Below are positions 38,664 through 47,850 of a stretch of DNA of 64,000 nucleotides, piece after piece. Source of the stretch: Pseudomonas sp. CFBP13508 (GTDB lineage: Bacteria > Pseudomonadota > Gammaproteobacteria > Pseudomonadales > Pseudomonadaceae); contig NZ_QFZZ01000001.1 of NCBI RefSeq assembly GCF_005233515.1, positions 339,320 to 403,319 on the forward strand, given 5' to 3'. A model generated the notes under the pieces. The model was not told where the DNA came from. It worked only from the letters and a program-made list of their open reading frames with translations, and did no database searches. Each line of letters opens with the position of its first letter. The stretch's first letter is position 1. The translations under genes were made by a program, and so were the position numbers.

Positions 38664-39206
38664 TCACCTCGTAGGGGTGACCTTCATGCCCTTCCGCATA
38701 CGGATGTACTGTTCTGTCATCCCTACGGTGGTGTGCCCAAGTTGGTCTCGAGCTTCTCTGATGTTCCCTGTTGACTCCTCTTTATCCGTGGCCGCTTTTG
38801 CTCGTAGGTCGCGCATCTGAAATTCTGCTTTTGGAATCCCGGCTGCTTCCCTGGCGTCATCGAACCTTTTTCTGAGCATGCTGGTCGTCATCGGCTGCCC
38901 AGAGTCGATTACTACCAGGCGTGTTGATCTGATTTTCTGTCCGGTCTTTCGCGCCATGATTCGATCTATTACGACTTTGAGCTCACCAATGATTTCGATC
39001 CTTCGTTTAGCCCCAGTTTTGCCTTGCTGGACGGAGAGCTTTCCGTCCTTTATGTCGCGCTCATCCATCTTCAATGTGTCAGCGACCCTCTGACCTGTTA
39101 GATAGAACAGGTCCAAAGCATCTCTTAATGGTTGATCGGCATGCTGGTATGATCGCAGCCACGTACCTATCCAAGAGCGCCTTCGCCGCACACATCGGCC
39201 GCTCAC
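38664..39206 (-). pseudogene. Tyrosine integrase, N-terminally truncated
   Basis: Only the catalytic domain remains: Arg I in TGQRVADTLKM, beta-Lys in QGKTGAKRRIE, RDLRAKAATD (box II; Arg in place of the usual His, as in some phage integrases), LGHTTVGMTEQYIR with the nucleophile Tyr. A full integrase has ~150-200 more residues upstream. Homology stops near YQHADQPLRDALDLFYL (about 39150); codons before that lie over the terminase remnant on the other strand and are not integrase. The 3' end faces tRNA-Leu. Confidence 0.85.
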
Positions 39207-39750
39207 CGAGTTACATCACCTGGCTGAAGGAAAACGGTCGACTGGTCCTGTCCCCAATGGCAAGCAGGTCGACGTTCTGGCCACCGAAGCATTGATCCGC
39301 GATACCGCTGACCCGAGCAAGGCTGCCGTCGCTGCTCGCCACCAACAGGAGCGGCTTCAGCGTAATGTGTACAGCCACGTCGCTACACAATCCGAACCGA
39401 CCAACATGGCTGCGCCGCCGCCCGTTGATCCCGCGCAAGGGCAGTCCCCGGACTTTCAGAAAGCGCGTGCACATCGCGAGCACTACTTGGCGCGGATGGC
39501 TGAGATGGAGTTTCGCAAGGCGCAGGGGGAGCTGGTGGAAATCAGCTTTGTGCAGAAAGCCGCTTTTGAAACGGCGCGATCGCTTAATCATTCGCTAATG
39601 AGCCTGTCGCCGCAATTGGCGCCACAACTCGCCGCGCTGTCGGATCCGTGGGTGGTGGAGAGGCAGCTAACGGCTGCGCTGCGCCAACGACTTAACGAAG
39701 CGGCACAAGTGTCAAGCGATGACTTTGGATTTGCGTTTAGCGAGTGCTAA
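39149..39750 (+). pseudogene. Phage terminase small subunit (Nu1-like), frameshifted
   Basis: Frame 1 from ATG 39149 reads MIAATYLSKSAFAAHIGRSP, a helix-turn-helix of DNA-packaging proteins, until about 39258. A one-base loss in TCCCCAATGG shifts the frame; adding one A restores SPNGKQVDVLATEALIRDT, which continues in the frame that ends at 39750 (DPSKAAVAARHQQERLQ, RAHREHYLARMAEMEFRKAQGEL). About 200 aa when repaired. Direct contact with the integrase remnant shows that a phage lost everything between int and packaging. Confidence 0.75.
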
Positions 39751-39941
39751 GGATATCCGCTGATAGGCATTTTTCTGCTCGCATCGGAATTGATTGGCGC
39801 CTGCTTCCAGTCAGTATTAGCCGTCGGCGTAAAGTGTTATCACGCGCCTACCGATGCAGCAGGCAAGTGTAATTTTGAATCTACCACCGCATGCGTAGTC
39901 ACCCATTTTGAGACCTGGATATGCAGGTTCTTGTCAGAGGG

Positions 39942-40334
39942 TTATCGCTCTACTGCGACGCACTTGATCTCCACGAGAAGGCCAGGTCGAGCTAATTCAC
40001 TGACACCAATGCAGGTCCATGCACAAGTGCTTCTCGGAAATACTTTATCCTTTACGCGTCTGAAAATTGGCATGTGACGGTGCATGTCGACGTGGTAAGT
40101 TGTCATTTCTACGACATCTTCAAATTTACAGCCACCTGCCTCCAAGACGATCCGGAGATTGTCCCATGCAGCTAAAAACTGCTGCTCAGGTTCTTCAATG
40201 ACGGATAATTCCGGCGTCCTGCCTACCTGACCCGCGCAGTAGAGAGTTTTTCCTACCTTTACTGCTGGTGCATAACCCGCGCGCTCGTAGATCAATCTCA
40301 TGCCATCTGGAACAATGATCTGACGGTCAGTCAT
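39942..40334 (-). CDS. RidA family protein 2
   Basis: 130 aa: KVGKTLYCAGQVGRTPELSVIEEPEQQFLAAWDNLRIVLEAGGCKFEDVVEMTTYHVDM and a C-terminal CIGVSELARPGLLVEIKCVAV. The usual R-x-x-V near the end is replaced by WTCIGVSEL, so RidA deaminase activity is uncertain and it may be one of the divergent Rid subgroups. It lies 232 nt after the GNAT-like gene on the same strand. Lower similarity to the 5573 copy suggests separate origin. Confidence 0.8.
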   Translation of the reverse strand: MTDRQIIVPDGMRLIYERAGYAPAVKVGKTLYCAGQVGRTPELSVIEEPEQQFLAAWDNLRIVLEAGGCKFEDVVEMTTYHVDMHRHMPIFRRVKDKVFPRSTCAWTCIGVSELARPGLLVEIKCVAVER

Positions 40335-40566
40335 GATTGCGGAGCCCCAAGTTAGAACGGTTACGAAAGCTAACTCAGGGGCCAGAGCCGCGTCCACTCA
40401 GTTCACTTCTCATCTATTAATCAACCCCACAGGTGCTTTTAGCCGCTGCTGAGTCTTTTTGAACTCATTACCTAATGTGGCTACCTCGATCGATGCAAAA
40501 GGCGCGAGCCGGTAGCGTTACTGATCAGAAGCATTTCGATGGTTGGTTCGCTGCTAGGCTGGCTCG

Positions 40567-41220
40567 TCAGTTCGTGTCGTCATCACCTTGAAATATATCT
40601 GCGTAAAGTCGCGCGACTGTAGGGGTAAGGTTATGACCGGCAGGAATGAGAAAGTCGGCGTGTGGTGCGAGCCGTTTTACGTAGATGACTTCGTAAACCC
40701 TGCGCACGATTCCAGGTGCTGTTTCTTCCCGGTCCAAGCCAGGCATTATCCCTACCGCTTTGTAACCGGCTTGCTCCAGTGCTTGTTGCATATACGGCGT
40801 GCGGGTTGTTGCCATGCCATAGATCAGCCCCGCGCCCATGAACGTGCCGATTTTTTCTCCCAGGTCCTGGGCCGCAACGGCCAGTCTGGCTTGTCTGTGC
40901 GGTTTGGCTACCGCGCCGACCCGCCCGAAAATAACGTCAGCACCGTCAATTTTTTCCCACGTGGCGATAGCGACAATCTCATCGTTCTGGCGGACGACGG
41001 TAGCGAATATGCCTCGATCCGGATCGTCTTCGAGCACCACGTTGTCTGCGTAGAACTGCTGGTCCAGAAACGGGCTTGCCAACCCCACCGAAATGGAGGG
41101 AAACCATGTCCGGAAAAAATCTGTCGCGACATTGATCTCCTCACGTTTCAGGTAATCCCAACTGTAGCCATAGGGTAAATCGGTGAAGCTGCGAATTTGC
41201 TCGATCGTTGGCCATTTCAT
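40567..41220 (-). CDS. Putative N-acetyltransferase (GNAT-like)
   Basis: 217 aa. Central EIVAIATWEKIDGADVIFGRVGAVAKPHRQARLAVAAQDLGEKIGTFMGAGLIYGMATTRTPYMQQALEQAGYKAVGIMPG has the GNAT order of strand, acyl-CoA helix and a final AGYKAVG. The P-loop is atypical. ATG 41220 (MKWPTIEQIR) is chosen; the open frame to 41349 adds a proline-rich stretch antisense to noncoding. 46 nt after the chorismate mutase gene, so likely same operon. Confidence 0.6.
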   Translation of the reverse strand: MKWPTIEQIRSFTDLPYGYSWDYLKREEINVATDFFRTWFPSISVGLASPFLDQQFYADNVVLEDDPDRGIFATVVRQNDEIVAIATWEKIDGADVIFGRVGAVAKPHRQARLAVAAQDLGEKIGTFMGAGLIYGMATTRTPYMQQALEQAGYKAVGIMPGLDREETAPGIVRRVYEVIYVKRLAPHADFLIPAGHNLTPTVARLYADIFQGDDDTN

Positions 41221-41266
41221 GCGGTTCTGCTCGTTTGTCTGATTGCTTCGATAAGTGGCGCCGGGG

Positions 41267-41599
41267 TCAGGCCCGAGGGTCAGGGTTATTGGCGGGTGCC
41301 GGGGCATGCCTGGCGGCGATCTGCCTGTGGCGCTCGACCACTTCGCCAATGACCAACTGCATCAGCCTCTGCACGATGGCCGTATCCAGCTCGGCCTCCT
41401 GAGCAAGTGCTGCCAGACGCTGGTATTGCTGCTGCTCTCTGGCCTCGTCTACCGCAGGCAACTGATATCGGGCCTTGAGCAATCCGACCTCATCGGTACA
41501 GCGAAACCGTTCCGCGAGCAGGTGGATGAGGGCGGCGTCGATATTGTCGATGGTTTTCCTGAATGTTGAGAGTTGACGCGCGATGTCGGAGTTTTCCAT
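41267..41599 (-). CDS. Chorismate mutase, AroQ type, stand-alone
   Basis: 110-aa all-helical CM_2 domain: FRKTIDNIDAALIHLLAERFRCTDEVGLLKARYQLPAVDEAREQQQYQRL, then IVQRLMQLVIGEVVERHRQ. Arg/Lys residues that bind chorismate are at the expected points. No signal peptide, no fused dehydratase. PchB-like isochorismate pyruvate lyases look similar and cannot be excluded. 34 nt after the dehydrogenase gene. Confidence 0.8.
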   Translation of the reverse strand: MENSDIARQLSTFRKTIDNIDAALIHLLAERFRCTDEVGLLKARYQLPAVDEAREQQQYQRLAALAQEAELDTAIVQRLMQLVIGEVVERHRQIAARHAPAPANNPDPRA

Positions 41600-41633
41600 G
41601 AATGACCTCGTGACAGGTGTTCGAAAGAGCTTC

Positions 41634-42485
41634 TCAATGATTCGTCTGCTGAGCAAAAACCGACCAGTCCTTGTCGCCATCTCCCCTGGCTACCGCCGAC
41701 GTCATTTTCAATCGCACGGCATCCGCCGCTGGCAACTCCAGCCCCTTGAGACGACCCGCATCGATCGCCAGATTCATATCCTTGAGGCCAAGCGACAGTT
41801 TGAATCCCGGTTCAAAATTGCTGCTGACGATGTTCTGCCCATAACGTTGATAACTGGGGCAGGCGAACAGGGTCTGGGTCATGAGCTTGATGAAAATCGA
41901 AGGGCTCAGTCCGTGGCGTTGAACGAGTCCGCTGGCTTCGCCCAGCGACTGGATGGCTTGGGTGATCATCATGTTGCCGGCGATTTTCGCGATACAGGCC
42001 TGTTCAGGTTGGTCGCCCAGATACCAGGTTTTTTTCCCGAGCAGGTCGAACAGCGGTTGGACGGTCGAGACAGCGGCCTGCGATCCGGCCGCCAGGATAT
42101 TCAACTCGCCCTTGGCCGCCACGGCGGGCACGCCGAAGACCGGCGCCGCGATCAATGGCATGCCGACGGCTTCATGTTCGCGCTGCAACTCCAACATCAG
42201 CGAAGGCGACAAGGTCGACATCACGACATGCACGCAAGCTTTGTCTGCAGTTTCCAGAACAGCGCTGGAGAGCAGCACTTGCCTGACGGCGGCATCATCG
42301 GCCAGAAGAGTGATGACTACCTCTTGCTGGAACGCCGAGGCCGGCGTTTCGATAACGCTGATGCCTTCGAGATCCTTGATCGCCGCCTGACTGCGGTTCC
42401 ATGCCGAGACGTGATGGCCAGCGCGGACGAGCAGTGGAATGATGGCTCTGCCCATGCATCCCACTCCGATAAAACCAATCTTCAT
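41634..42485 (-). CDS. Beta-hydroxyacid dehydrogenase family oxidoreductase
   Basis: 283 aa. N-terminal Rossmann GFIGVGCMGRAIIPLLVRAGHHVSAWNRS, then the 3-hydroxyisobutyrate dehydrogenase-type catalytic KIAGNMMI with Lys and Asn and LGLKDMNLA. WNR suggests NADP preference. First gene of a minus-strand run (chorismate mutase, GNAT-like, RidA) and divergent from a LysR gene, 118 nt away; LysR regulators commonly control such neighbours. Confidence 0.88.
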   Translation of the reverse strand: MKIGFIGVGCMGRAIIPLLVRAGHHVSAWNRSQAAIKDLEGISVIETPASAFQQEVVITLLADDAAVRQVLLSSAVLETADKACVHVVMSTLSPSLMLELQREHEAVGMPLIAAPVFGVPAVAAKGELNILAAGSQAAVSTVQPLFDLLGKKTWYLGDQPEQACIAKIAGNMMITQAIQSLGEASGLVQRHGLSPSIFIKLMTQTLFACPSYQRYGQNIVSSNFEPGFKLSLGLKDMNLAIDAGRLKGLELPAADAVRLKMTSAVARGDGDKDWSVFAQQTNH

Positions 42486-42578
42486 TTGCAGTCTCCGGTT
42501 GGTATTCGACGACGGTGAATGCAGACAAGTATGTCGGGCACGGGATTGCTACGGCACTGCCATTGCTGCACTCTCACT

Positions 42579-42589
42579 GTTCATTTTTG
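42579..42589. promoter_or_regulatory. Half-site similar to the MFS/SDR dyad
   Basis: GTTCATTTTTG matches 10 of 11 bases of the arm GTTCATTTATG at 45049. It is 15 nt before the LysR ATG, in the LysR/dehydrogenase intergenic space. Confidence 0.35.
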
Positions 42590-42603
42590 TACGGGGGCGG
42601 AGC

Positions 42604-43464
42604 ATGGACTGGAGTGATGTGCGGGTCTTTCTCGCGATTGCCCGCAGCGGGTCATTAGGGGCTGCCGCCAAGCTGTTGGGGGTCAGCCATCCGACCGTGG
42701 GGCGGCGCTTGCAGGTGCTGGAACAGTTCAGTGGCCAACCCGTTTTCCTGCGTACCAACCAAGGTCTCGTGTTGACCGACAGCGGCGAGAAGCTCCTCAG
42801 CCTCGCGCAGGAAATGGAGCAAAGTGCGTTGGCCATCGAAAGGCGCCTCGCGGGGGACAGCGCACAGCCCGAAGGTGTGCTGCGCATTTCCTGCGCTGAC
42901 TGGTTCGCCTGTTATGTGCTGGCCCCGGTGCTGAGTGAACTGGGCCGGCGTTATCCATTGATCGTGCCCGAGGTCATTGCCGGGCATCGATTGTTTGATC
43001 TGGCTCGCCGCGACGCCGACATCGCGTTTCGAATCGTTCCGTTCACCGAACCCGATATCGTGCACCGCAAGCTGATCTCCCTGACTTACGGGTTATACGC
43101 AGCCGTTGGATCTGCTGACCCTGAGCCACAGGGCGCCGGGCTGGGTCTGATCACCATGAGTGTTGCCCAGTCTCATTATCCCGATGTGCAGTGGCTGCAG
43201 CAGCGTTACCCTCTGGCGCGTACCGTGTTTACCAGTAGCAGCCGCACAGTCCAGGCGCAAATGTGTGCGCAGGGGCAGGGCGTCGCGGTATTGCCCCGCG
43301 CTTTGGGCGACCAGTTGACGGCGCTGCGTCTGATCGATTCAGATGAACCGCCACCAGGCCGCGACATTTGGATGGGCTACCACCAGGACATGCGCCAGAT
43401 GGACAGTCTGCGCGCGCTTGCCGACCTGGCCTCCGTCATGATTGGCACTCAGGCAGGCGGTTGA
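42604..43464 (+). CDS. LysR-family regulator
   Basis: 286 aa. N-terminal winged HTH (MDWSDVRVFLAIARSGSLGAAAKLLGVSHPTVGRRLQVLEQFSG) and an inducer domain with LRISCADWFACYVLAPVLSELGRRYP. ATG 42604 was taken from homology. Divergent from the dehydrogenase operon and convergent, 1 nt apart, with the MFS gene. Candidate regulator of dehydrogenase, MFS and SDR genes. Confidence 0.88.
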   Translation: MDWSDVRVFLAIARSGSLGAAAKLLGVSHPTVGRRLQVLEQFSGQPVFLRTNQGLVLTDSGEKLLSLAQEMEQSALAIERRLAGDSAQPEGVLRISCADWFACYVLAPVLSELGRRYPLIVPEVIAGHRLFDLARRDADIAFRIVPFTEPDIVHRKLISLTYGLYAAVGSADPEPQGAGLGLITMSVAQSHYPDVQWLQQRYPLARTVFTSSSRTVQAQMCAQGQGVAVLPRALGDQLTALRLIDSDEPPPGRDIWMGYHQDMRQMDSLRALADLASVMIGTQAGG

Positions 43465-43465
43465 T

Positions 43466-44923
43466 TCACTCTGCCGGCTGCATGGCCGCCGTTTGCAGCT
43501 CTGCAGCAGATTGGCGCGCCAGACTCAGGCTCAGTCCTGCGCCTACCACCAGACACGCAGCGATGCACAGTATGGCGACGGTGAAGGCGTGGGTGATGGC
43601 CGCCGCGTCCGTGTCCTTGCCCAGAAGCGTGTAAAAAATGCCACCGATGATCGCTACGCTCAGTGCCGTGCTGATTTGCAGTGTGGAACTGGTGATGCCC
43701 GCAATCATGCCGGAATACGCCGGTGCCACGCGTCCAGTGATCATGCGCATCAATGTCGGAAGGGCCAGTCCTTGTCCGAAACCGATCAGAAAGAGAATCA
43801 CGGCAAGGGACAGCGCAGAGGGCGTGACGGCGGTTGGCGTGTGCGCCACGAGCCAGGCCAATAGCACGAACCCCAGCACTTCGAGTGCCATTCCGAAGGG
43901 ATTCACATAAGACCCCAGCAAACGCCGGAATAGATGGGTGGCGAGCGGCCCCAGCAAGAAACCAGCGCCGAATGGCAGAAAGACCAGACCTGCACTGAGC
44001 GGGCTCGTATGCAGCGCTCCCTGTAAATAGATGGAAAAAAGCAGGAAGAACACGCCGATCGCGTAAAAAGTCAGCGCCACCAGCAATGCCCGGCCCAGCC
44101 CGGGCGCACGCAGTGCAGCAGGGTTCAGCAACGGCGCGCCTTGCGCTTGATACAAGCGGGCTTCGTAGCGCCAGAACAGCCAGGCCAGCAGTGGCACCGC
44201 CGCCAGCGACAGCCAGGCCCACCACGGCCAGCCCGCTTCACGTCCCTCGATCAGTGGAACGATCAGCGCCGCAAGCGTCACCATCGACAACAGCGTTCCA
44301 CCCAGATCCAGCTTGCTGGTCTGGGGTGCGCGGGTTTCCTTGACCACGGGGATGGCGATCAGAATGACCAGCAACGCAATCGGTAGATTCACCAGAAATA
44401 TCGACCGCCAGCCCAGGTTCATCAGGTTGAGCGAGATCAGAATCCCGCCAAGTGCCTGGCCGACTACCGACGCCAAACCAAACACCGCACCGTACAGGCT
44501 CAACGCCAAGGGTTTTTCCGACTCAGGGAATATCGCCTGCACTGAAGCGAGTGCCTGCGGCGCCATGACAGCGGCCGTCACGCCTTGCAGCGAGCGTCCG
44601 GCGATCAACACCCAGGGTGACTCGGCGACGCCGCAGATCAGTGAGGCGACGGCAAAGCCAATCAGGCCAACGAAGAACATTCTCATGCGGCCAAAGATGT
44701 CGCCAAGCCTTCCGCCGGTGATCAGTGTCACGGCATACAGCGCCGCGTAAGAAGAGATGATCAACTGTTCGGCAGAGGAGGCCGTGCCCAGCGATTGCTG
44801 AATCGAAGGCAGCGCTACGTTCACGATGAAGAAATCCAGCGGCGGCAAGAATGCACCGACCAACAGGATGGCGAACATCAGCCAGCGCCGCTGTTCCGGA
44901 AGGGCTACTATTTTCTCAGGCAT
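43466..44923 (-). CDS. MFS drug:H+ antiporter, 14-helix type
   Basis: 485 aa of the DHA2 class: motif A GGRLGDIFGRMRMFF, motif C-like GLASVVGQALGGILI, about 14 helices. Likely exports a toxic organic molecule. ATG 44923 follows AGGAG by 6 nt. Its promoter faces the SDR gene across a perfect dyad at 45031. Confidence 0.88.
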   Translation of the reverse strand: MPEKIVALPEQRRWLMFAILLVGAFLPPLDFFIVNVALPSIQQSLGTASSAEQLIISSYAALYAVTLITGGRLGDIFGRMRMFFVGLIGFAVASLICGVAESPWVLIAGRSLQGVTAAVMAPQALASVQAIFPESEKPLALSLYGAVFGLASVVGQALGGILISLNLMNLGWRSIFLVNLPIALLVILIAIPVVKETRAPQTSKLDLGGTLLSMVTLAALIVPLIEGREAGWPWWAWLSLAAVPLLAWLFWRYEARLYQAQGAPLLNPAALRAPGLGRALLVALTFYAIGVFFLLFSIYLQGALHTSPLSAGLVFLPFGAGFLLGPLATHLFRRLLGSYVNPFGMALEVLGFVLLAWLVAHTPTAVTPSALSLAVILFLIGFGQGLALPTLMRMITGRVAPAYSGMIAGITSSTLQISTALSVAIIGGIFYTLLGKDTDAAAITHAFTVAILCIAACLVVGAGLSLSLARQSAAELQTAAMQPAE

Positions 44924-45030
44924 AAGGTCTCCTTTCTGAAACCCTTCGGCTCCAGAATATTTTCGATTGCGAGTCATGCTTTGAATAAGCTGACTTCAAT
45001 CTAAACGATCAAACCCTGGCTGACGCCTCA

Positions 45031-45059
45031 CATAAATGAACGGCCAATGTTCATTTATG
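45031..45059. promoter_or_regulatory. Perfect 11-bp-arm dyad between MFS and SDR genes
   Basis: CATAAATGAAC, spacer GGCCAAT, GTTCATTTATG. It lies 108 nt before the MFS start and 87 nt before the SDR start, fitting a shared operator. Similar half-site at 42579. Confidence 0.65.
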
Positions 45060-45145
45060 GCAGTGCCGCTGCGCCCCTGCCTCCTCGCAAAATGGCCGCA
45101 CTGTGGTTCCAGTCGAGCCACACAACCGAAATCGAGGAGTCAGTT

Positions 45146-45904
45146 ATGTCAGGTAAATTCGCTGATCAGGTCGCAGTCGTCACCGGCGCGTCCACCGGGA
45201 TCGGATTTGCGATTGCACAGGGTTTGATTGCCGAGGGCGCCAGGCGCGTTTACATCACCGGGCGTTCTGCAGCCACGCTGGAGGCTGCGGTGGCCAAGCT
45301 TGGCGACAGGGCGGTCGCGGTCATTTCCGATGTCGCGCGCCAGGTTGATCTGGACGAGCTCAAGGCGACGATTGAGGCGCACGGCGATCAACTGGACTCA
45401 GTGTTTGCCAATGCGGGTATTTGTGAAAAGAACCCGCTGGGCGAGACCACCGAGGCCGCCTATTTCAACATGTTCGACATCAACGTAAAGGGAGTCTTTT
45501 TTACTGTACAGACGTTGATGCCATTGTTGAAAAATGGCGCTTCGATCGTGCTGACGGCCTCTATCTGTTCCAGCAATGGCATGGAAGGACTGAGCCTCTA
45601 CAACGCCTCCAAAGCCGCGGTACGTTCCTTTGCCAGGACGTGGGCCAACGAACTCAAAGGTCGCAAGATCAGAGCGAATGTCCTGAGCCCTGGCTTCACC
45701 CGCACACCGCTGATGGATAACGGCTTGAAGATGAGCGAAACCGACGTCGCCGCGCTGCGTCAGCACGTCGAGCAGATCACGCCATTGGGGTACATGGCCG
45801 AGCCTGAGGAAATCGCCTCGTCGGCGCTGTTTCTTGCGTCTGCCGATGCGAAATATGTCAACGGTGTGGAGTTGATGGTCGACGGCGGCCTGTCGCAGAT
45901 CTGA
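45146..45904 (+). CDS. Short-chain dehydrogenase
   Basis: 252 aa classical SDR: TGASTGIGFAIAQGL, NAGI, catalytic Ser in VLTASICSSNG, YNASK, C-terminal NGVELMVDGG. Start ATG has GAGGAG upstream. 79 nt before the SnoaL-like gene, likely one transcript. Substrate unknown. Confidence 0.88.
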   Translation: MSGKFADQVAVVTGASTGIGFAIAQGLIAEGARRVYITGRSAATLEAAVAKLGDRAVAVISDVARQVDLDELKATIEAHGDQLDSVFANAGICEKNPLGETTEAAYFNMFDINVKGVFFTVQTLMPLLKNGASIVLTASICSSNGMEGLSLYNASKAAVRSFARTWANELKGRKIRANVLSPGFTRTPLMDNGLKMSETDVAALRQHVEQITPLGYMAEPEEIASSALFLASADAKYVNGVELMVDGGLSQI

Positions 45905-45983
45905 CCACGTGCTCAACCGTAGCGCAGCCCTCGCGCAGGGCTGCCTTCCTCGCTTATGCGCAGCCCCTGCAGGAAACCTCATC

Positions 45984-46490
45984 ATGAACAATGAACAACT
46001 GACAGCCCGACTGGACGCCCTGGAAAGTCGCGCCGCCATCGAGTCGCTGATCAGCGCCTACGCCAATGCTTTCGACCGCATCGACGCCTCGCTTCTTAGC
46101 TCAATCTGGCACGAAGAGTCGACACTGGATCTACCGGGTTTTGGCCAGGCTGGAAACCGTGACGAAATCCTGGCGATGGCGCAAAACAGCTGGCGCCAGA
46201 TGCCCCATATGCACCACTGGATGGCCAACCCGCTTATTGAAATCGAGGGTGACAGCGCAGTGGGCACGGTAGCTGCGGATTGCCTGTTTCATGACATTGA
46301 AAAAGGCCCGGTGCAAGTCAGCGGTCTTTACCACGACAGGTTTGAACGTCGGGACGGAAAGTGGGCGTTCCTGTCACGTCGTTTTGAAATGCATTTCCTG
46401 ACGCCGTTAAAAGATTGGGTACCCGCAGCGGGCGAAGAACAGTTTGCACCGTTCGAGCAGCTCAAGGGAACGACAGCGAAAAACGAATAG
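45984..46490 (+). CDS. SnoaL-like / NTF2-fold protein
   Basis: 168 aa. Begins MNNEQLTARLDALESRAAIESLISAYANAFDRIDASLLSSIW and has a cone-like fold pattern (MHHWMANPLIEIEGDSAVGTVAADCLFHD, YHDRFERRDGKWAFLSRRFEMHFL). This class includes hydroxysteroid/aromatic isomerases and ring hydroxylase beta-like proteins; with an SDR beside it, a small-molecule catabolic role fits. Its 3' end overlaps the convergent kinase gene by 29 nt. Confidence 0.8.
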   Translation: MNNEQLTARLDALESRAAIESLISAYANAFDRIDASLLSSIWHEESTLDLPGFGQAGNRDEILAMAQNSWRQMPHMHHWMANPLIEIEGDSAVGTVAADCLFHDIEKGPVQVSGLYHDRFERRDGKWAFLSRRFEMHFLTPLKDWVPAAGEEQFAPFEQLKGTTAKNE

Positions 46491-47850
46491 TCCCGGCCCT
46501 TGGCTGTTCGACACCCACGTGGCCGTCATGCAGTTGCATGATGGCCACGACAATGGCGAGGCCAAGCCCGTAGGAGTCGGAATTCTGGTGCCGAGACGCA
46601 TCGCCACGGTAAAAGCGGTCGAAGAGTTTGCCCAGGGTTTCGTCGCCCAGCACCGGCCCTTGGTTCTCCACCTCAATCCGGGCACCTCCGTGGGTTTCCA
46701 ATACCCGTATCAGAATCTCGGTGCCCTCGTAAGCGTAGCGAACAGCGTTCGCCACCAGGTTGCTCAACGCTCTGCGCAGCAGCAAGGGGTCAGCGAGCAC
46801 GATACCATCGCCCGTTATTTGGAAGCTCATTCGCCGCTCTTCAGCCAAACCCTCAAAATACTCAGCGATGCGCTGTGATTCGTCATGCAGCGACAGTTGC
46901 TGGCGCTCCACTACGGCTTGCGCTTCATCGGCGCGCGCCAGAAATAGAATGCTTTCGACGATGCGCGAGATCCGTTCGAGTTCTTCAAGGTTCGAAGCGA
47001 TCAGCGCCTGATATTCGTCCTCGCTACGGCGTTGGCGAAGGGCAACCTGACAATGTCCCATCAACGACCCGACCGGCGTGCGGATTTCATGGGCAAGGTC
47101 GGCGGAAAATTGCGTCAGTCGCTGATAACCCTGAGCAAGACGATCAAGCATCGCGTTATAGGCGTCACTCAGCTGTTGCAATTCAACCGGCGTATCGGCG
47201 CTGTCCATACGGCTGTGCAGACGCTCAGGCGTTATGGCTGCGGCATGGGCGGCCATTTTGCGCAGCGGACGCAGCCCGCGACGCAATAACAGATAACCCA
47301 GCAACGCGGTTGCCAGAAAGGCAAGGGCCACGGCCAGGTAGATGCGCTCGCGATACGCTGCAAGCATCGCCATTTCCTTGCCCATAAGGTGGGCGGCCGT
47401 CAATCGGACTACACGGCCACCCGACGTCGTGACTACGGAGGCGGCGCGCAGCCTTGTTCCCGAGTCGGTCACGCCGCTGCGCAGATCACTGACGCTCAGC
47501 TTTGTGTCCTGGCCGATCACCGGCAGTTCAGGCAACGTGACGTTGAGTGGATTGACCTGGATGACCGGTGGCTGCCCCGGCTCTTCAATGATGAAGATGT
47601 CGTCTTCGCTGTCGAGCATGTTCTTGAAAATCTGCGGGCTGTCGCGCAGCTTTTCGATGGCGAGTTCGTAATGCAGGAGCTTGCGAAAATGCTCCAGACG
47701 GCCCATCACCGCGTGATCGCTGTAGACCAATACCGAGGCCTTCATCGTCTGATACAGATAGAAGCCCGCGCCGGCCACGGCCAGCATCGCGACCATGGCA
47801 AACGCCACGGTCGATCGCAGCGTCAGCGAGGGTTGGCGTCGGGACCGCAT
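46462..47850 (-). CDS. Heavy-metal/oxidant sensor kinase (CusS/HprS type)
   Basis: 462 aa. Membrane helices near 14-34 and 165-190 flank a ~130-aa periplasmic domain; HAMP follows, then HisKA HEIRTPVGSLMG, N box NLVANAVRYAYEG, and GLGLAIV. Belongs to the CusS/IrlS/HprS group. The start overlaps the response-regulator gene by 28 nt. The signal may be copper or reactive chlorine/oxygen; its neighbours favour the latter. Confidence 0.88.
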   Translation of the reverse strand: MRSRRQPSLTLRSTVAFAMVAMLAVAGAGFYLYQTMKASVLVYSDHAVMGRLEHFRKLLHYELAIEKLRDSPQIFKNMLDSEDDIFIIEEPGQPPVIQVNPLNVTLPELPVIGQDTKLSVSDLRSGVTDSGTRLRAASVVTTSGGRVVRLTAAHLMGKEMAMLAAYRERIYLAVALAFLATALLGYLLLRRGLRPLRKMAAHAAAITPERLHSRMDSADTPVELQQLSDAYNAMLDRLAQGYQRLTQFSADLAHEIRTPVGSLMGHCQVALRQRRSEDEYQALIASNLEELERISRIVESILFLARADEAQAVVERQQLSLHDESQRIAEYFEGLAEERRMSFQITGDGIVLADPLLLRRALSNLVANAVRYAYEGTEILIRVLETHGGARIEVENQGPVLGDETLGKLFDRFYRGDASRHQNSDSYGLGLAIVVAIMQLHDGHVGVEQPRAGTIRFSLSFP

